Origin: Drosophila miranda
Taxonomy: Eukaryota; Arthropoda; Insecta; Diptera; Drosophilidae
Length of the DNA stretch: 64,000 nucleotides
Reading direction: 5' to 3'
NCBI RefSeq assembly: GCF_003369915.1
Contig: NC_046676.1
Span: 10,584,001 to 10,648,000 of the forward strand
This document shows positions 12,901-27,695 of the stretch, in pieces (positions within the stretch are counted from its first letter, which is position 1; each line of letters opens with the position of its first letter). A program made the translations under genes and the position numbers. Below the pieces are notes generated by a model. It was not told the origin of the DNA. It saw only the letters and a program-made list of their open reading frames with translations, and did not search any database.

Positions 12901-15900
12901 CCAGCGGATACAATATCTCCAGTATCCAGCGGATACAATATCTCCTGTATCCAGCGGATACAATATCTCCTGTATCCAGCGGATACCATTTGAGGTTGAT
13001 TGTGGATCGATTGGCAATTTCAATACTCCAAACACTACACGTGCATCTACTACTACAAATTCTACAAATAAAATCATTATGAGAAGGCCACATTTGAGAA
13101 TCGCATAGGGAGGGCTTCTATTGCAAACTCCTGTATCCAGCGGATACAATATCTCCAGTATCCAGCGGATACAATTTCTCCTGTATCCAGCGGATACCAT
13201 TTGTGGTTGATTGTGGATCGATTGGCAATTTCAATACTCCAAACACTACACATGCATCTACTACTACAAATTCTACAACTAAAATCATTATGAGAGGGCC
13301 ACATTTGAGAATCGCATAGGGAGGGCTTCTATCGCAAATTCCTGTATCCAGCGGATACAATATCTCCAGTATCCAGCGGATACAGCATCTCCTGTATCCA
13401 GCGGATAAAATATCTCCAGTATCCAGCGGATACAATATCTCCTGTATCCAGCGGATACCATTTGTGGTTGATTGTGGATCGATTGGCAATTTCAATACTC
13501 CAAACACTACACATGCATCTGCTACAACAAATTCTACAAATAAAATCATTATGAGGGGGCCACATTTGAGAATCGCATAGGGAGGGCTTCTATCGCAAAC
13601 TCCTGTATCCAGCGGATACAATATCTCCAGTATCCAGCGGATACAATTTCTCCTGTATCCAGCGGATACCATTTGTGGTTGATTGTGGATCGATTGGCAA
13701 TTTCAATACTCCAAACCCTACACATGCATCTACTACTACAAATTCTACAAATAAAATCATTATGAGAGGGCCACATTTGAGAATCGCATAGGGAGGGCTT
13801 CTATCGCAAACTCCTGTATCCAGCGGATACAATCTCTCCAGTATCCAGCGGATACAATATCTCCAGTATCCAGCGGATACAATATCTCCTGTATCCAGCG
13901 GATACCATTTGTGGTTGATTGTGGATCGATTGGCAATTTCAATACTCCAAACACTACACATGCATCTACTACTACAAATTCTACAAATAAAATCATTATG
14001 AGAGGGCCACATTTGAGACTGGCATAGGGAGGGCTTCTATCGCAAACTCCTGTATCCAGCGGATACAATATCTCCAGTATCCAGCGGATACAATATCTCC
14101 AGTATCCAGCGGATACAATATCTCCAGTATCCAGCGGATACAATATCTCCAGTATCCAGCGGATACAATATCTCCTGTATCCAGCGGATACCATTTGTGG
14201 TTGATTGTGGATCGATTGGCAGTTTCAATACTCCAAACACTACACATGAATCTACTACTACAAATTCTACAAATAAAATCATTATGAGAGGGCCACATTT
14301 GAGAATCGCATAGGGAGGGCTTCTATCGCAAACTCCTGTATCCAGCGGATACAATATCTCCAGTATCCAGCGGATACAGCATCTCCTGTATCCAGCGGAT
14401 ACAATATCTCCAGTATCCAGCGGATAAAATATCTTCTGTATCCAGCGGATACCATTTGTGGTTGATTGTGGATCGATTGGCAATTTCAATACTCCAAACA
14501 CTACACATGCATCTACTACTACAAATTCAACAAATAAAATCATTATGAGAGGGCCACATTTGAGAATCGCATAGGGAGGGCTTCTATCGCAAACTCCTGT
14601 ATCCAGCGGATACAATATCTCCAGTATCCAGCGGATACAATATTTCCAGTATCCAGCGGATACAATATCTCCAGTATCCAGCGGATACAATATCTCCTGT
14701 ATCCAGCGGATACCATTTGTGGTTGATTGTGGATCGATTGGCAATTTCAATACTCCAAACACTACACATGCATCTACTACTACAAATTCTACAAATAAAA
14801 TCATTATGAGAGGGCCACATTTGAGAATCGCATAGGGAGGGCTTCTATCGCAAACTCCTGTATCCAGCGGATACAATATCTCCAGTATCCAGCGGATACA
14901 GCATCTCCTGTATCCAGCGGATACAATATCTCCTGTATCCAGCGGATACCATTTTTGGTTGATTGTGGATCGATTGGCAATTTCAATACTCCAAACACTA
15001 CACATGCATCTACTACTACAAATTCTACAAATAAAATCATTATGAGAGGGCCACATTTGAGAATCGCATAGGGAGGGCTTCTATCGCAAACTCCTGTATC
15101 CAGCGGATACAATATCTCCAGTATCCAGCGGATACAGCATCTCCTGTATCCAGCGGATACAATATCTCCAGTATCCAGCGGATACAATATCTCCTGTATC
15201 CAGCGGATACCATTTGTGGTTGATTGTGGATCGATTGGTAATTTCAATACTCCAAACACTACACATGCATCTACTACTACAAATTCTACAAATAAAATCA
15301 TTATGAGAGGGCCACATTTGAGAATCGCATAGGGAGGGCTTCTATCGCAAATTCCTGTATCCAGCGGATACAATATCTCCTGTATCCAGCGGATACCATT
15401 TGTGGTTGATTGTGGATCGATTGGCAATTTTAATACTCCAAACACTACACATGAATCTACTACTACAAATTCTACAAATAAAATCATTATGAGAGGGCCA
15501 CATTTGAGAATCGCATAGGGAGGGCTTCTATCGCAAAACTACTGTATCCAGCGGATACAATATCTCCAGTATCCAGCGGATACAATATCTCCAGTATCCA
15601 GCGGATACAATATCTCCAGTATCCAGCGGATACAATATCTCCAGTATCCAGCGGATACAATATCTCCTGTATCCAGCGGATACCATTTGTGGTTGATTGT
15701 GGATCGATTGGCAATTTCAATACTCCAAACACTACACATGCATCTACTACTACAAATTCTACAAATAAAATCATTATGAGAAGGCCACATTTGAGAATCG
15801 CATACGGAGGGCTTCTTTCGCAAACTCCTGTATCCAGCGGATACAATATCTCCAGTATCGAGAGGATACAATATCTCCAGTATCCAGCGGATACAATATC

Positions 15901-16557
15901 TCCAGTATCCAGCGGATACAGCATCTCCTGTATCCAGCGGATACAATATCTTCAGTATCCAGCGGATACAGCATCTCCTGTATCCAGCGGATACAATATC
16001 TCCAGTATCCAGCGGATACAATATCTCCTGTATCCAGCGGATACCATTTGTGGTTGATTGTGGATCGATTGGCAATTTCAATACTCCAAACACTACACAT
16101 GCATCTACTACTACAAATTCTACAAATAAAATCATTATTAGAGGGCCACATTTGAGAATCGCATAGGGAGGGCTTCTATCGCAAACTCCTGTATCCAGCG
16201 GATACAATATCTCCAGTATCCAGCGGATACAATATCTCCAGTATCCAGCGGATACCATTTGTGGTTGATTGTGGATCGGTTGGCAATTTCAATACTCCAA
16301 ACACTACACATGCATCTACTACTACAAACTCTACAAATAAAGTCATTATGAGAGGGCCACATTTGAGAATCGCATAGGGAGGGCTTCTATCGCAAACTCC
16401 TGTATCCAGCGGATACAATATCTCCAGCATCTGCTGTATCCAGCGGATACAATATCTCCAGTATCCAGCGGATACAATATCTCCTGTATCCAGCGGATAC
16501 CATTTTTGGTTGATTGTGGATCAATTGGCAATTTCAATACTCCAAACACTACACATG
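9927..16557. repeat. Satellite family B, block 7 kb scale
   Basis: Long uninterrupted B array of 6.6 kb. Unit lengths vary with the number of 25-bp subrepeats (two to six). Subrepeat variants ending ACAGCATCTCC and ACAATTTCTCC become common after 12.6 kb. The part from about 13549 onward is repeated from about 20182 (offset 6633, later 6447), so it belongs to a large segmental duplication. Confidence 0.95.
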
Positions 16558-17936
16558 CAGTATCTCAACGGAGAATCTTATGATCAAATCGTTTAAAAAC
16601 ATGCAGTGTCTCAATGGAGAATCTTTTGATAAAATCGTTTAAAAACATGCAGTGTCTCAATGGAGATTCTTTTGATAAAATCGTTTAAAACCATGCAGTG
16701 TCTCATTTGAGAATCTTTTGATAAAATCGTTTAAAACCTGCAGTGTCTCTATGGAGAATCTTTTGATAAAATCGTTTAAAAACATGCAGTGTCTCATTTG
16801 AGAATCTTTTGATAAAATCGTTTAAAACCTACAGTGTCTCTATGAAGAATCTTTTGATAAAATCGTTTAAAACCTGCAGTGTCTCTATGGAGAATCTTTT
16901 GATAAAATCGTTTAAAAACATGCAGTGTCTCAATGGAGAATCTTTTGATAAAATCGTTTAAAAACATGCAGTGTCTCAATGGAGAATCTTTTGATAAAAT
17001 CGTTTAAAAACATGCAGTGTCTCATTTGAGAATCTTTTGATAAAATCGTTTAAAAACATGCAGTGTCTCAATGGAGAATCTTTTGATAAAATCGTTTAAA
17101 ATTTACAGTGTCTCTATGGAGAATCTTTTGATAAAATCGTTTAAAAACATGCAGTGTCTCAATGGAGAATCTTTTGATAAAATCGTTTAAAACATGCAGT
17201 GTCTCTATGGAGAATCTTTTGATAAAATCGTTTAAAAACATGCAGTGTCTCAATGGAGAATCTTTTGATAAAATCGTTTAAAAACATGCAGTGTCTCAAT
17301 GGAGAATCTTTTGATAAAATCGTTTAAAACCTGCAGTGTATCTATGGAGAATCTTTTGAAAAAATCGTTTAAAAACATGCAGTGTCTCTATGGAGAATCT
17401 TTTGATAAAATCGTTTAAAACATGCAGTGTCTCAATGGAGAATCTTTTGAAAAAATCGTTTAAAACCTGCAGTGTCTCTATGGAGAATCTTTTGATAAAA
17501 TCGTTTAAAAACATGCAGTGTCTCAATGGAGAATCTTTTGATAAAATCGTTTAAAAACATGCAGTGTCTCATTTGAAAATCTTTTGATAAAATCGTTTAA
17601 AAACATGCTGTGTCTCATTTGAGAATCTTTTGATAAAATCGTTTAAAACCTGCAGTGTCTCTATGGAGAATCTTTTGATAAAATCGTTTAAAAACATGCA
17701 GTGTCTCAATGGAGAATCTTTTGATAAAATCGTTTAAAAACAAGCAGTGTCTCAATGGAGAATCTTTTGATAAAATCGTTTAAAAACATGCAGTGTCTCA
17801 TTTGAGAATATTTTGGTAAAATCGTTTAAAACCTGCAGTGTCTCTATGGAGAATCTTTTGATAAAATCGTTTAAAAACATGCAGTGTCTCATTTGAGAAT
17901 CTTTTGATAAAATCGTTTAAAACCTGCAGTGTCTCT
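16558..17936. repeat. Satellite family A, block 7
   Basis: About thirty 45/46-bp monomers. This block is repeated at 23021-24535 with an offset of about 6600 bp over its second half. It ends abruptly inside a monomer (GTGTCTCTA joined to GGGAGGGCTTC), the only A-to-B junction in the window that differs from the others. Confidence 0.95.
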
Positions 17937-20900
17937 AGGGAGGGCTTCTATCGCAAACTCCTGTATCCAGCGGATACAATATCTCCAGTATCCAGCGGAT
18001 ACAATATCTCCTGTATCCAGCGGATACCATTTGAGGTTGATTGTGGATCGATTGGCAATTTCAATACTCCAAACACTACACGTGCATCTACTACTACAAA
18101 TTCTACAAATAAAATCATTATGAGAGGGCCACATTTGAGAATCGCATAGGGAGGGCTTCTATTGCAAACTCCTGTATCCAGCGGATACAATATCTCCAGT
18201 ATCCAGCGGATACAATTTCTCCTGTATCCAGCGGATACCATTTGTGGTTGATTGTGGATCGATTGGCAATTTCAATACTCCAAACACTACACATGCATCT
18301 ACTACTACAAATTCTACAAATAAAATCATTATGAGAGGGCCACATTTGAGAATCGCATAGGGAGGGCTTCTATCGCAAATTCCTGTATCCAGCGGATACA
18401 ATATCTCCAGTATCCAGCGGATACAGCATCTCCTGTATCCAGCGGATAAAATATCTCCAGTATCCAGCGGATACAATATCTCCTGTATCCAGCGGATACC
18501 ATTTGTGGTTGATTGTGGATCGATTGGCAATTTCAATACTCCAAACACTACACATGCATCTGCTACAACAAATTCTACAAATAAAATCATTATGAGGGGG
18601 CCACATTTGAGAATCGCATAGGGAGGGCTTCTATCGCAAACTCCTGTATCCAGCGGATACAATATCTCCAGTATCCAGCGGATACAATTTCTCCTGTATC
18701 CAGCGGATACCATTTGTGGTTGATTGTGGATCGATTGGCAATTTCAATACTCCAAACACTACACATGCATCTACTACTACAAATTCTAAAATTAAAATCA
18801 TTATGAGAGGGCCACATTTGAGAACCGCATAGGGAGGGCTTCTATCGCAAACTCCTGTATCCAGCGGATACAATATCTCCAGTATCCAGCGGATACAGCA
18901 TCTCCTGTATCCAGCGGATAAAATATCTCCAGTATCCAGCGGATACAATATCTCCTGTATCCAGCGGATACCATTTGTGGTTGATTGTGGATCGATTGGC
19001 AATTTCAATACTCCAAACACTACACATGCATCTGCTACTACAAATTCTACAAATAAAATCATTATGAGGGGGCCACATTTGAGAATCGCATAGGGAGGGC
19101 TTCTATCGCAAACTCCTGTATCCAGCGGATACAATATCTCCAGTATCCAGCGGATACAATTTCTCCCGTATCCAGCGGATACCATTTGTGGTTGATTGTG
19201 GATCGATTGGCAATTTCAATACTCCAAACACTACACATGCATCTACTACTACAAATTCTACAAATAAAATCATTATGAGAGGGCCACATTTGAGAATCGC
19301 ATAGGGAGGGCTTCTATCGCAAACTCCTGTATCCAGCGGATACAATATCTCCAGTATCCAGCGGATACAATTTCTCCTGTATCCAGCGGATACCATTTGT
19401 GGTTGATTGTGGATCGATTGGCAATTTCAATACTCCAAACACTACACATGCATCTACTACTACAAATTCTACAAATAAAATCATTATGAGAGGGCCACAT
19501 TTGAGAATCGCATAGGGAGGGCTTCTATCGCAAACTCCTGTATCCAGCGGATACAATATCTCCAGTATCCAGCGGATACAATTTCTCCTGTATCCAGCGG
19601 ATACCATTTGTGGTTGATTGTGGATCGATGGCAATTTCAATACTCCAAACACTACACATGCATCTACTACTACAAATTCTACAAATAAAATCATTATGAG
19701 AGGGCCACATTTGAGAATCGCATAGGGAGGGCTTCTATCGCAAACTCCTGTATCCAGCGGATACAATATCTCCAGTATCCAGCGGATACTATATCTCCAC
19801 TATCCAGCGGATACAATATCTTCTGTATCCAGCGGATACCATTTGAGGTTGATTGTGGATCGACTGGCAATTTCAATACTCCAAACACTACACATGAATC
19901 TACTACTACAAATTCTACAAATAAAATCATTATGAGAGGGCCACATTTGAGAATTGCATAGGGAGGGCTTCTATCGCAAACTCCTGTATCCAGCGGATAC
20001 AATATCTCCAGTATCCAGCGGATACAATATCTCCAGTATCCAGCGGATACAATATCTCCAGTATCCAGCGGATACAATATCTCCTGTATCCAGCGGATAC
20101 CATTTTTGGTTGATTGTGGATCGATTGGCAATTTCAATACTCCAAACACTACACATGCATCTACTACTACAAATAAAATCATTATGAGAGGGCCACATTT
20201 GAGAATCGCATAGGGAGGGCTTCTATCGCAAACTCCTGTGTCCAGCGGATACAATATCTCCAGTATCCAGCGGATACAATTTCTCCTGTATCCAGCGGAT
20301 ACCATTTGTGGTTGATTGTGGATCGATTGGCAATTTCAATACTCCAAACCCTACACATGCATCTACTACTACAAATTCTACAAATAAAATCATTATGAGA
20401 GGGCCACATTTGAGAATCGCATAGGGAGGGCTTCTATCGCAAACTCCTGTATCCAGCGGATACAATCTCTCCAGTATCCAGTGGATACAATATCTCCAGT
20501 ATTCAGCGGATACAATATCTCCTGTATCCAGCGGATACCATTTGTGGTTGATTGTGGATCGATTGGCAATTTCAATACTCCAAACACTACACATGCATCT
20601 ACTACTACAAATTCTACAAATAAAATCATTATGAGAGGGCCACATTTGAGACTGGCATAGGGAGGGCTTCTATCGCAAACTCCTGTATCCAGCGGATACA
20701 ATATCTCCAGTATCCAGCGGATACAATATCTCAAGTATCCAGCGGATACAATATCTCCAGTATCCAGCGGATACAATATCTCCAGTATCCAGCGGATACA
20801 ATATCTCCTGTATCCAGCGGATACCATTTGTGGTTGATTGTGGATCGATTGGCAGTTTCAATACTCCAAACACTACACATGAATCTACTACTACAAATTC

Positions 20901-23020
20901 TACAAATAAAATCATTATGAGAGGGCCACATTTGAGAATCGCATAGGGAGGGCTTCTATCGCAAACTCCTGTATCCAGCGGATACAATATCTCCAGTATC
21001 CAGCGGATACAGCATCTCCTGTATCCAGCGGATACAATATCTCCAGTATCCAGCGGATAAAATATCTTCTGTATCCAGCGGATACCATTTGTGGTTGATT
21101 GTGGATCGATTGGCAATTTCAATACTCCAAACACTACACATGCATCTACTACTACAAATTCAACAAATAAAATCATTATGAGAGGGCCACATTTGAGAAT
21201 CGCATAGGGAGGGCTTCTATCGCAAACTCCTGTATCCAGCGGATACAATATCTCCAGTATCCAGCGGATACAATATTTCCAGTATCCAGCGGATACAATA
21301 TCTCCAGTATCCAGCGGATACAATATCTCCTGTATCCAGCGGATACCATTTGTGGTTGATTGTGGATCGATTGGCAATTTCAATACTCCAAACACTACAC
21401 ATGCATCTACTACTACAAATTCTACAAATAAAATCATTATGAGAGGGCCACATTTGAGAATCGCATAGGGAGGGCTTCTATCGCAAACTCCTGTATCCAG
21501 CGGATACAATATCTCCAGTATCCAGCGGATACAGCATCTCCTGTATCCAGCGGATACAATATCTCCTGTATCCAGCGGATACCATTTTTGGTTGATTGTG
21601 GATCGATTGGCAATTTCAATACTCCAAACACTACACATGCATCTACTACTACAAATTCTACAAATAAAATCATTATGAGAGGGCCACATTTGAGAATCGC
21701 ATAGGGAGGGCTTCTATCGCAAGCTCCTGTATCCAGCGGATACAATATCTCCAGTATCCAGCGGATACAACATCTCCTGTATCCAGCGGATACAATATCT
21801 CCAGTATCCAGCGGATACAATATCTCCTGTATCCAGCGGATACAATATCTCCCGTATCCAGCGGATACCATTTGTGGTTGATTGTGGATCGATTGGCAAT
21901 TTCAATACTCCAAACACTACACATGAATCTACTACTACAAATTCTACAAATAAAATCATTATGAGAGGGCCACATTTGAGAATCGCATAGGGAGGGCTTC
22001 TATCGCAAAACTACTGTATCCAGCGGATACAATATCTCCAGTATCCAGCGGATACAATATCTCCAGTATCCAGCGGATACAATATCTCCAGTATCCAGCG
22101 GATACAATATCTCCTGTATCCAGCGGATACCATTTGTGGTTGATTGTGGATCGATTGGCAATTTCAATACTCCAAACACTACACATGCATCTACTACTAC
22201 AAATTCTACAAATAAAATCATTATGAGAAGGCCACATTTGAGAATCGCATACGGAGGGCTTCTTTCGCAAACTCCTGTATCCAGCGGATACAATATCTCC
22301 AGTATCCAGAGGATACAATATCTCCAGTATCCAGCGGATACAATATCTCCAGTATCCAGCGGATACAGCATCTCCTGTATCCAGCGGATACAATATCTTC
22401 AGTATCCAGCGGATACAGCATCTCCTGTATCCAGCGGATACAATATCTCCAGTATCCAGCGGATACAATATCTCCTGTATCCAGCGGATACCATTTGTGG
22501 TTGATTGTGGATCGATTGGCAATTTCAATACTCCAAACACTACACATGCATCTACTACTACAAATTCTACAAATAAAATCATTATTAGAGGGCCACATTT
22601 GAGAATCGCATAGGGAGGGCTTCTATCGCAAACTCCTGTATCCAGCGGATACAATATCTCCAGTATCCAGCGGATACAATATCTCCAGTATCCAGCGGAT
22701 ACCATTTGTGGTTGATTGTGGATCGGTTGGCAATTTCAATACTCCAAACACTACACATGCATCTACTACTACAAACTCTACAAATAAAGTCATTATGAGA
22801 GGGCCACATTTGAGAATCGCATAGGGAGGGCTTCTATCGCAAACTCCTGTATCCAGCGGATACAATATCTCCAGTATCCAGCGGATACAGCATCTGCTGT
22901 ATCCAGCGGATACAATATCTCCAGTATCCAGCGGATACAATATCTCCTGTATCCAGCGGATACCATTTTTGGTTGATTGTGGATCAATTGGCAATTTCAA
23001 TACTCCAAACACTACACATG
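17937..23020. repeat. Satellite family B, block 8
   Basis: 5.1-kb B array. Its first part matches 12.9-13.7 kb at an offset of about 5041 bp. Its later part matches 13.5-16.5 kb at offsets of 6633 and 6447 bp. One unit at about 19630 lacks one base (GATCGATGGC), and one at about 20170 lacks 9 bp of the TCTACAAAT stretch. Confidence 0.95.
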
Positions 23021-26000
23021 CAGTATCTCAACGGAGAATCTTTTGATCAAATCGTTTAAAAACATGCAGTGTCTCAATGGAGAATCTTTTGATAAAATCG
23101 TTTAAAAACATGCAGTGTCTCAATGGAGATTCTTTTGATAAAATCGTTTAAAAACATGCAGTGTCTCATTTGAGAATCTTTTGATAAAATCGTTTAAAAC
23201 CTGCAGTGTCTCTATGGAGAATCTTTTGATAAAATCGTTTAAAAACATGCAGTGTCTCATTTGAGAATCTTTTGATAGAATCGTTTAAAACCTACAGTGT
23301 CTCTATGAAGAATCTTTTGATAAAATCGTTTAAAAACATGCAGTGTCTCAATGGAGAATCTTTTGATAAAATCGTTTAAAAACATGCAGTGTCTCAATGG
23401 AGATTCTTTTGATAAAATCGTTTAAAACCTGCAGTGTCTCATTTGAGAATCTTTTGATAAAATCGTTTAAAACCTGCAGTGTCTCTATGGAGAATCTTTT
23501 GATAAAATCGTTTAAAAACATGCAGTGTCTCAATGGAGAATCTTTTGATAAAATCGTTTAAAAACATGCAGTGTCTCAATGGAGAATCTTTTGATAAAAT
23601 CGTTTAAAAACATGCAGTGTCTCATTTGAGAATCTTTTGATAAAATCGTTTAAAAACATGCAGTGTCTCAATGGAGAATCTTTTGATAAAATCGTTTAAA
23701 ATTTACAGTGTCTCTATGGAGAATCTTTTGATAAAATCGTTTAAAAACATGCAGTGTCTCAATGGAGAATCTTTTGATAAAATCGTTTAAAACATGCAGT
23801 GTCTCAATGGAGAATCTTTTGATAAAATCGTTTAAAAACATGCAGTGTCTCAATGGAGAATCTTTTGATAAAATCGTTTAAAAACATGCAGTGTCTCAAT
23901 GGAGAATCTTTTGATAAAATCGTTTAAAACCTGCAGTGTATCTATGGAGAATCTTTTGAAAAAATCGTTTAAAAACATGCAGTGTCTCTATGGAGAATCT
24001 TTTGATAAAATCGTTTAAAACATGCAGTGTCTCAATGGAGAATCTTTTGAAAAAATCGTTTAAAACCTGCAGTGTCTCTATGGAGAATCTTTTGATAAAA
24101 TCGTTTAAAAACATGCAGTGTCTCAATGGAGAATCTTTTGATAAAATCGTTTAAAAACATGCAGTGTCTCATTTGAAAATCTTTTGATAAAATCGTTTAA
24201 AAACATGCAGTGTCTCATTTGAGAATCTTTTGATAAAATCGTTTAAAACCTGCAGTGTCTCTATGGATAATCTTTTGATAAAATCGTTTAAAAACATGCA
24301 GTGTCTCAATGGAGAATCTTTTGATAAAATCGTTTAAAAACAAGCAGCGTCTCAATGGAGAATCTTTTGATAAAATCGTTTAAAAACATGCAGTGTCTCA
24401 TTTGAGAATATTTTGGTAAAATCGTTTAAAACCTGCAGTGTCTCTATGGAGAATCTTTTGATAAAATCGTTTAAAAACATGCAGTGTCTCATTTGAGAAT
24501 CTTTTGATAAAATCGTTTAAAACCTGCAGTGTCTCTATGGAGAATCTTTTGATAAAATCGTTTAAAAACATGCAGTGTCTCAATGGAGAATCTTTTGATA
24601 AAATCGTTTAAAAACATGCAGTGTCTCAATGGAGATTCTTTTGATAAAATCGTTTAAAACCTGCAGTGTCTCATTTGAGAATCTTTTGGTAAAATCGTTT
24701 AAAACCTGCAGTGTCTCTATGGAGAATCTTTTGATAAAATCGTTTAAAAACATGCAGTGTCTCATTTGAGAATCTTTTGATAAAATCGTTTAAAACCTGC
24801 AGTGTCTCTATGGAGAATCTTTTGATAAAATCGTTTAAGAACATGCAGTGTCTCAATGGAGAATCTTTTGATAAAATCGTTTAAAAACATGCAGTGTCTC
24901 AATGGAGAATCTTTTGATAAAATCGTTTAAAACCTGCAGTGTCTCTATGAAGAATCTTTTGATAAAATCGTTTAAAAACATGCAGTGTCTCAATGGAGAA
25001 TCTTTTGATAAAATCGTTTAAAAACATGCAGTGTCTCAATGGAGAATCCTTTGATAAAATCGTTTAAAACCTGCAGTGTCTCTATGGAGAGTCTTTTGAT
25101 AAAATCGTTTAAAAATATGCAGTGTCTTATTTGAGAATCTTTTGATAAAATCGTTTAAAAACATGCAGAGTCTAATTTGAGAATCTTTTGATAAAATCGT
25201 TTAAAAACATGCAGTGTCTCAATGGAGAATCTTTTGATAAAATCGTTTAAAAACATGCAGTGTCTCAATGGAGATTCTTTTGATAAAATCGTTTAAAACC
25301 TGCAGTGTCTCATTTGAGAATCTTTTGATAAAATCGTTTAAAACCTGCAGTGTCTCTATGGAGAATCTTTTGATAAAATCGTTTAAAAACATGCAGTGTC
25401 TCAATGGAGAATCTTTTGATAAAATCGTTTAAAACCTGCAGTGTCTCTATGGAGAATCTTTTGATAAAATCGTTTAAAAACATGCAGTGTCTCATTTGAG
25501 AATCTTTTGATAAAATTGTTTAAAAACATGCAGTGTCTCAATGGAGATTCTTTTGATAAAATCGTTTAAAAACATGCAGTGTCTCAATGGAGAATCTTTT
25601 GATAAAATCGTTTAAAAACATGCAGTGTCTCAATGGAGATTCTTTTGATAAAATCGTTTAAAAACATGCAGTGTCTCAATGGAGAATCTTTTGATAAAAT
25701 CGTTTAAAAACATGCAGTGTCTCAATGGAGAATCTTTTGATAAAATCGTTTAAAAACATGCAGTGTCTTAATGGAGATTCTTTTGATAAAATCGTTTAAA
25801 ACCTGCAGTGTCTCATTTGAGAATCTTTTGATAAAATCGTTTAAAACCTGCAGTGTCTCTATGGAGAATCTTTTGATAATATCGTTTAAAAACATGCAGT
25901 GTCTCAATGGAGAATCTTTTGATAAAATCGTTTAAAAACAAGCAGTGTCTCAATGGAGAATCTTTTGATAAAATCGTTTAAAAACATGCAGTGTCTCATT

Positions 26001-27695
26001 TGAGAATCTTTTGGTAAAATCGTTTAAAACCTGCAGTGTCTCTATGGAGAATCTTTTGATAAAATCGTTTAAAAACATGCAGTGTCTCAATGGAGAATCT
26101 TTTGATAAAATCGTTTAAAAACATGCAGTGTCTCAATGGAGATTCTTTTGATAAAATCGTTTAAAACCTGCAGTGTCTCATTTGAGAATCTTTTGGTAAA
26201 ATCGTTTAAAACCTGCAGTGTCTCCATGGAGAATCTTTTGATAAAATCGTTTAAAAACATGCAGTGTCTCATTTGAGAATCTTTTGATAAAATTGTTTAA
26301 AAAGATGCAGTGTCTCATTTGAGAATCTTTTGATAAAATCGTTTTAAAACATGCAGTGTCTCATTTGAGAATCTTTTGGTAAAATCGTTTAAAACCTGCA
26401 GTGTCTCCATGGAGAATCTTTTGATAAAATCGTTTAAAAACATGCAGTGTCTCAATGGAGAATCTTTTGATAAAATCGTTTAAAAACATGCAGTGTCTCA
26501 ATGGAGATTCTTTTGATAAAATCGTTTAAAACCTGCAGTGTCTCATTTGAGAATCTTTTGGTAAAATAGTTTAAAACCTGCAGTGTCTCTATGGAGAATC
26601 TTTTGATAAAATCGTTTAAAAACATGCAGTGTCTCAATGGAGAATCTTTTGATAAAATCGTTTAAAAACATGCAGTGTCTCAATGGAGATTCTTTTGATA
26701 AAATCGTTTAAAACCTGCAGTGTCTCATTTGAGAATCTTTTGGTAAAATCGTTTAAAACCTGCAGTGTCTCTATGGAGAATCTTTTGATAAAATCGTTTA
26801 AAAACATGCAGTGTCTCAATGGAGATTCTTTTGATAAAATCGTTTAAAAACATGCAGTGTCTCAATGGAGAATCTTTTGATAAAATCGTTTAAAAACATG
26901 CAGTGTCTCTATGGAGAATCTTTTGATAAAATCGTTTAAAAACATGCAGTGTCTCATTTGAGAATCTTTTGATAAAATTGTTTAAAAAGATGCAGTGTCT
27001 CATTTGAGAATCTTTTGATAAAATCGTTTAAAACCTGCAGTGTCTCTATGGAGAATCTTTTGATAAAATCGTTTAAGAACATGCAGTGTCTCAATGGAGA
27101 ATCTTTTGATAAAATCGTTTAAAAACATGCAGTGTCTCAATGGAGAATCTTTTGATAAAATCGTTTAAAACCTGCAGTGTCTCTATGGAGAATCTTTTGA
27201 TAAAATCGTTTAAAAACATGCAGTGTCTCAATGGAGAATCTTTTGATAAAATCGTTTAAAAACATGCAGTGTCTCAATGGAGAATCTTTTGATAAAATCG
27301 TTTAAAACCTGCAGTGTCTCTATGGAGAGTCTTTTGATAAAATCGTTTAAAAACACGCAGTGTCTCAGTTGAGAATCTTTTGATAAAATTGTTTAAAAAC
27401 ATGCAGTGTCTCATTTGAGAATCTCTTGATAAAATCGTTTAAAACCTGCAGTGTCTCTATGGAGAGTCTTTTGATAAAATCGTTTAAAAATATGCAGTGT
27501 CTTATTTGAGAATCTTTTGATAAAATCGTTTAAAAACATGCAGAGTCTCATTTGAGAATCTTTTGATAAAATTGTTTAAAACCTGCAGTGTCTCTATGGA
27601 GAATCTTTTGATAAAATCGTTTAAAACCTGCAGTGTCTCAATGGAGAATCTTTTGATAAAATCGTTCAAAACCATGCAGTGTCTCATTTGAGAAT
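23021..27695. repeat. Satellite family A, block 8 with 365-bp higher-order repeat
   Basis: Longest A array, 4.7 kb, about one hundred monomers estimated from length. Between about 25722 and 26640 the same ordered set of eight monomer variants recurs every 365 bp, a higher-order repeat. Marker variants include GGAGATTCTTTTG and TTTTGGTAAAATCG. Confidence 0.95.
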
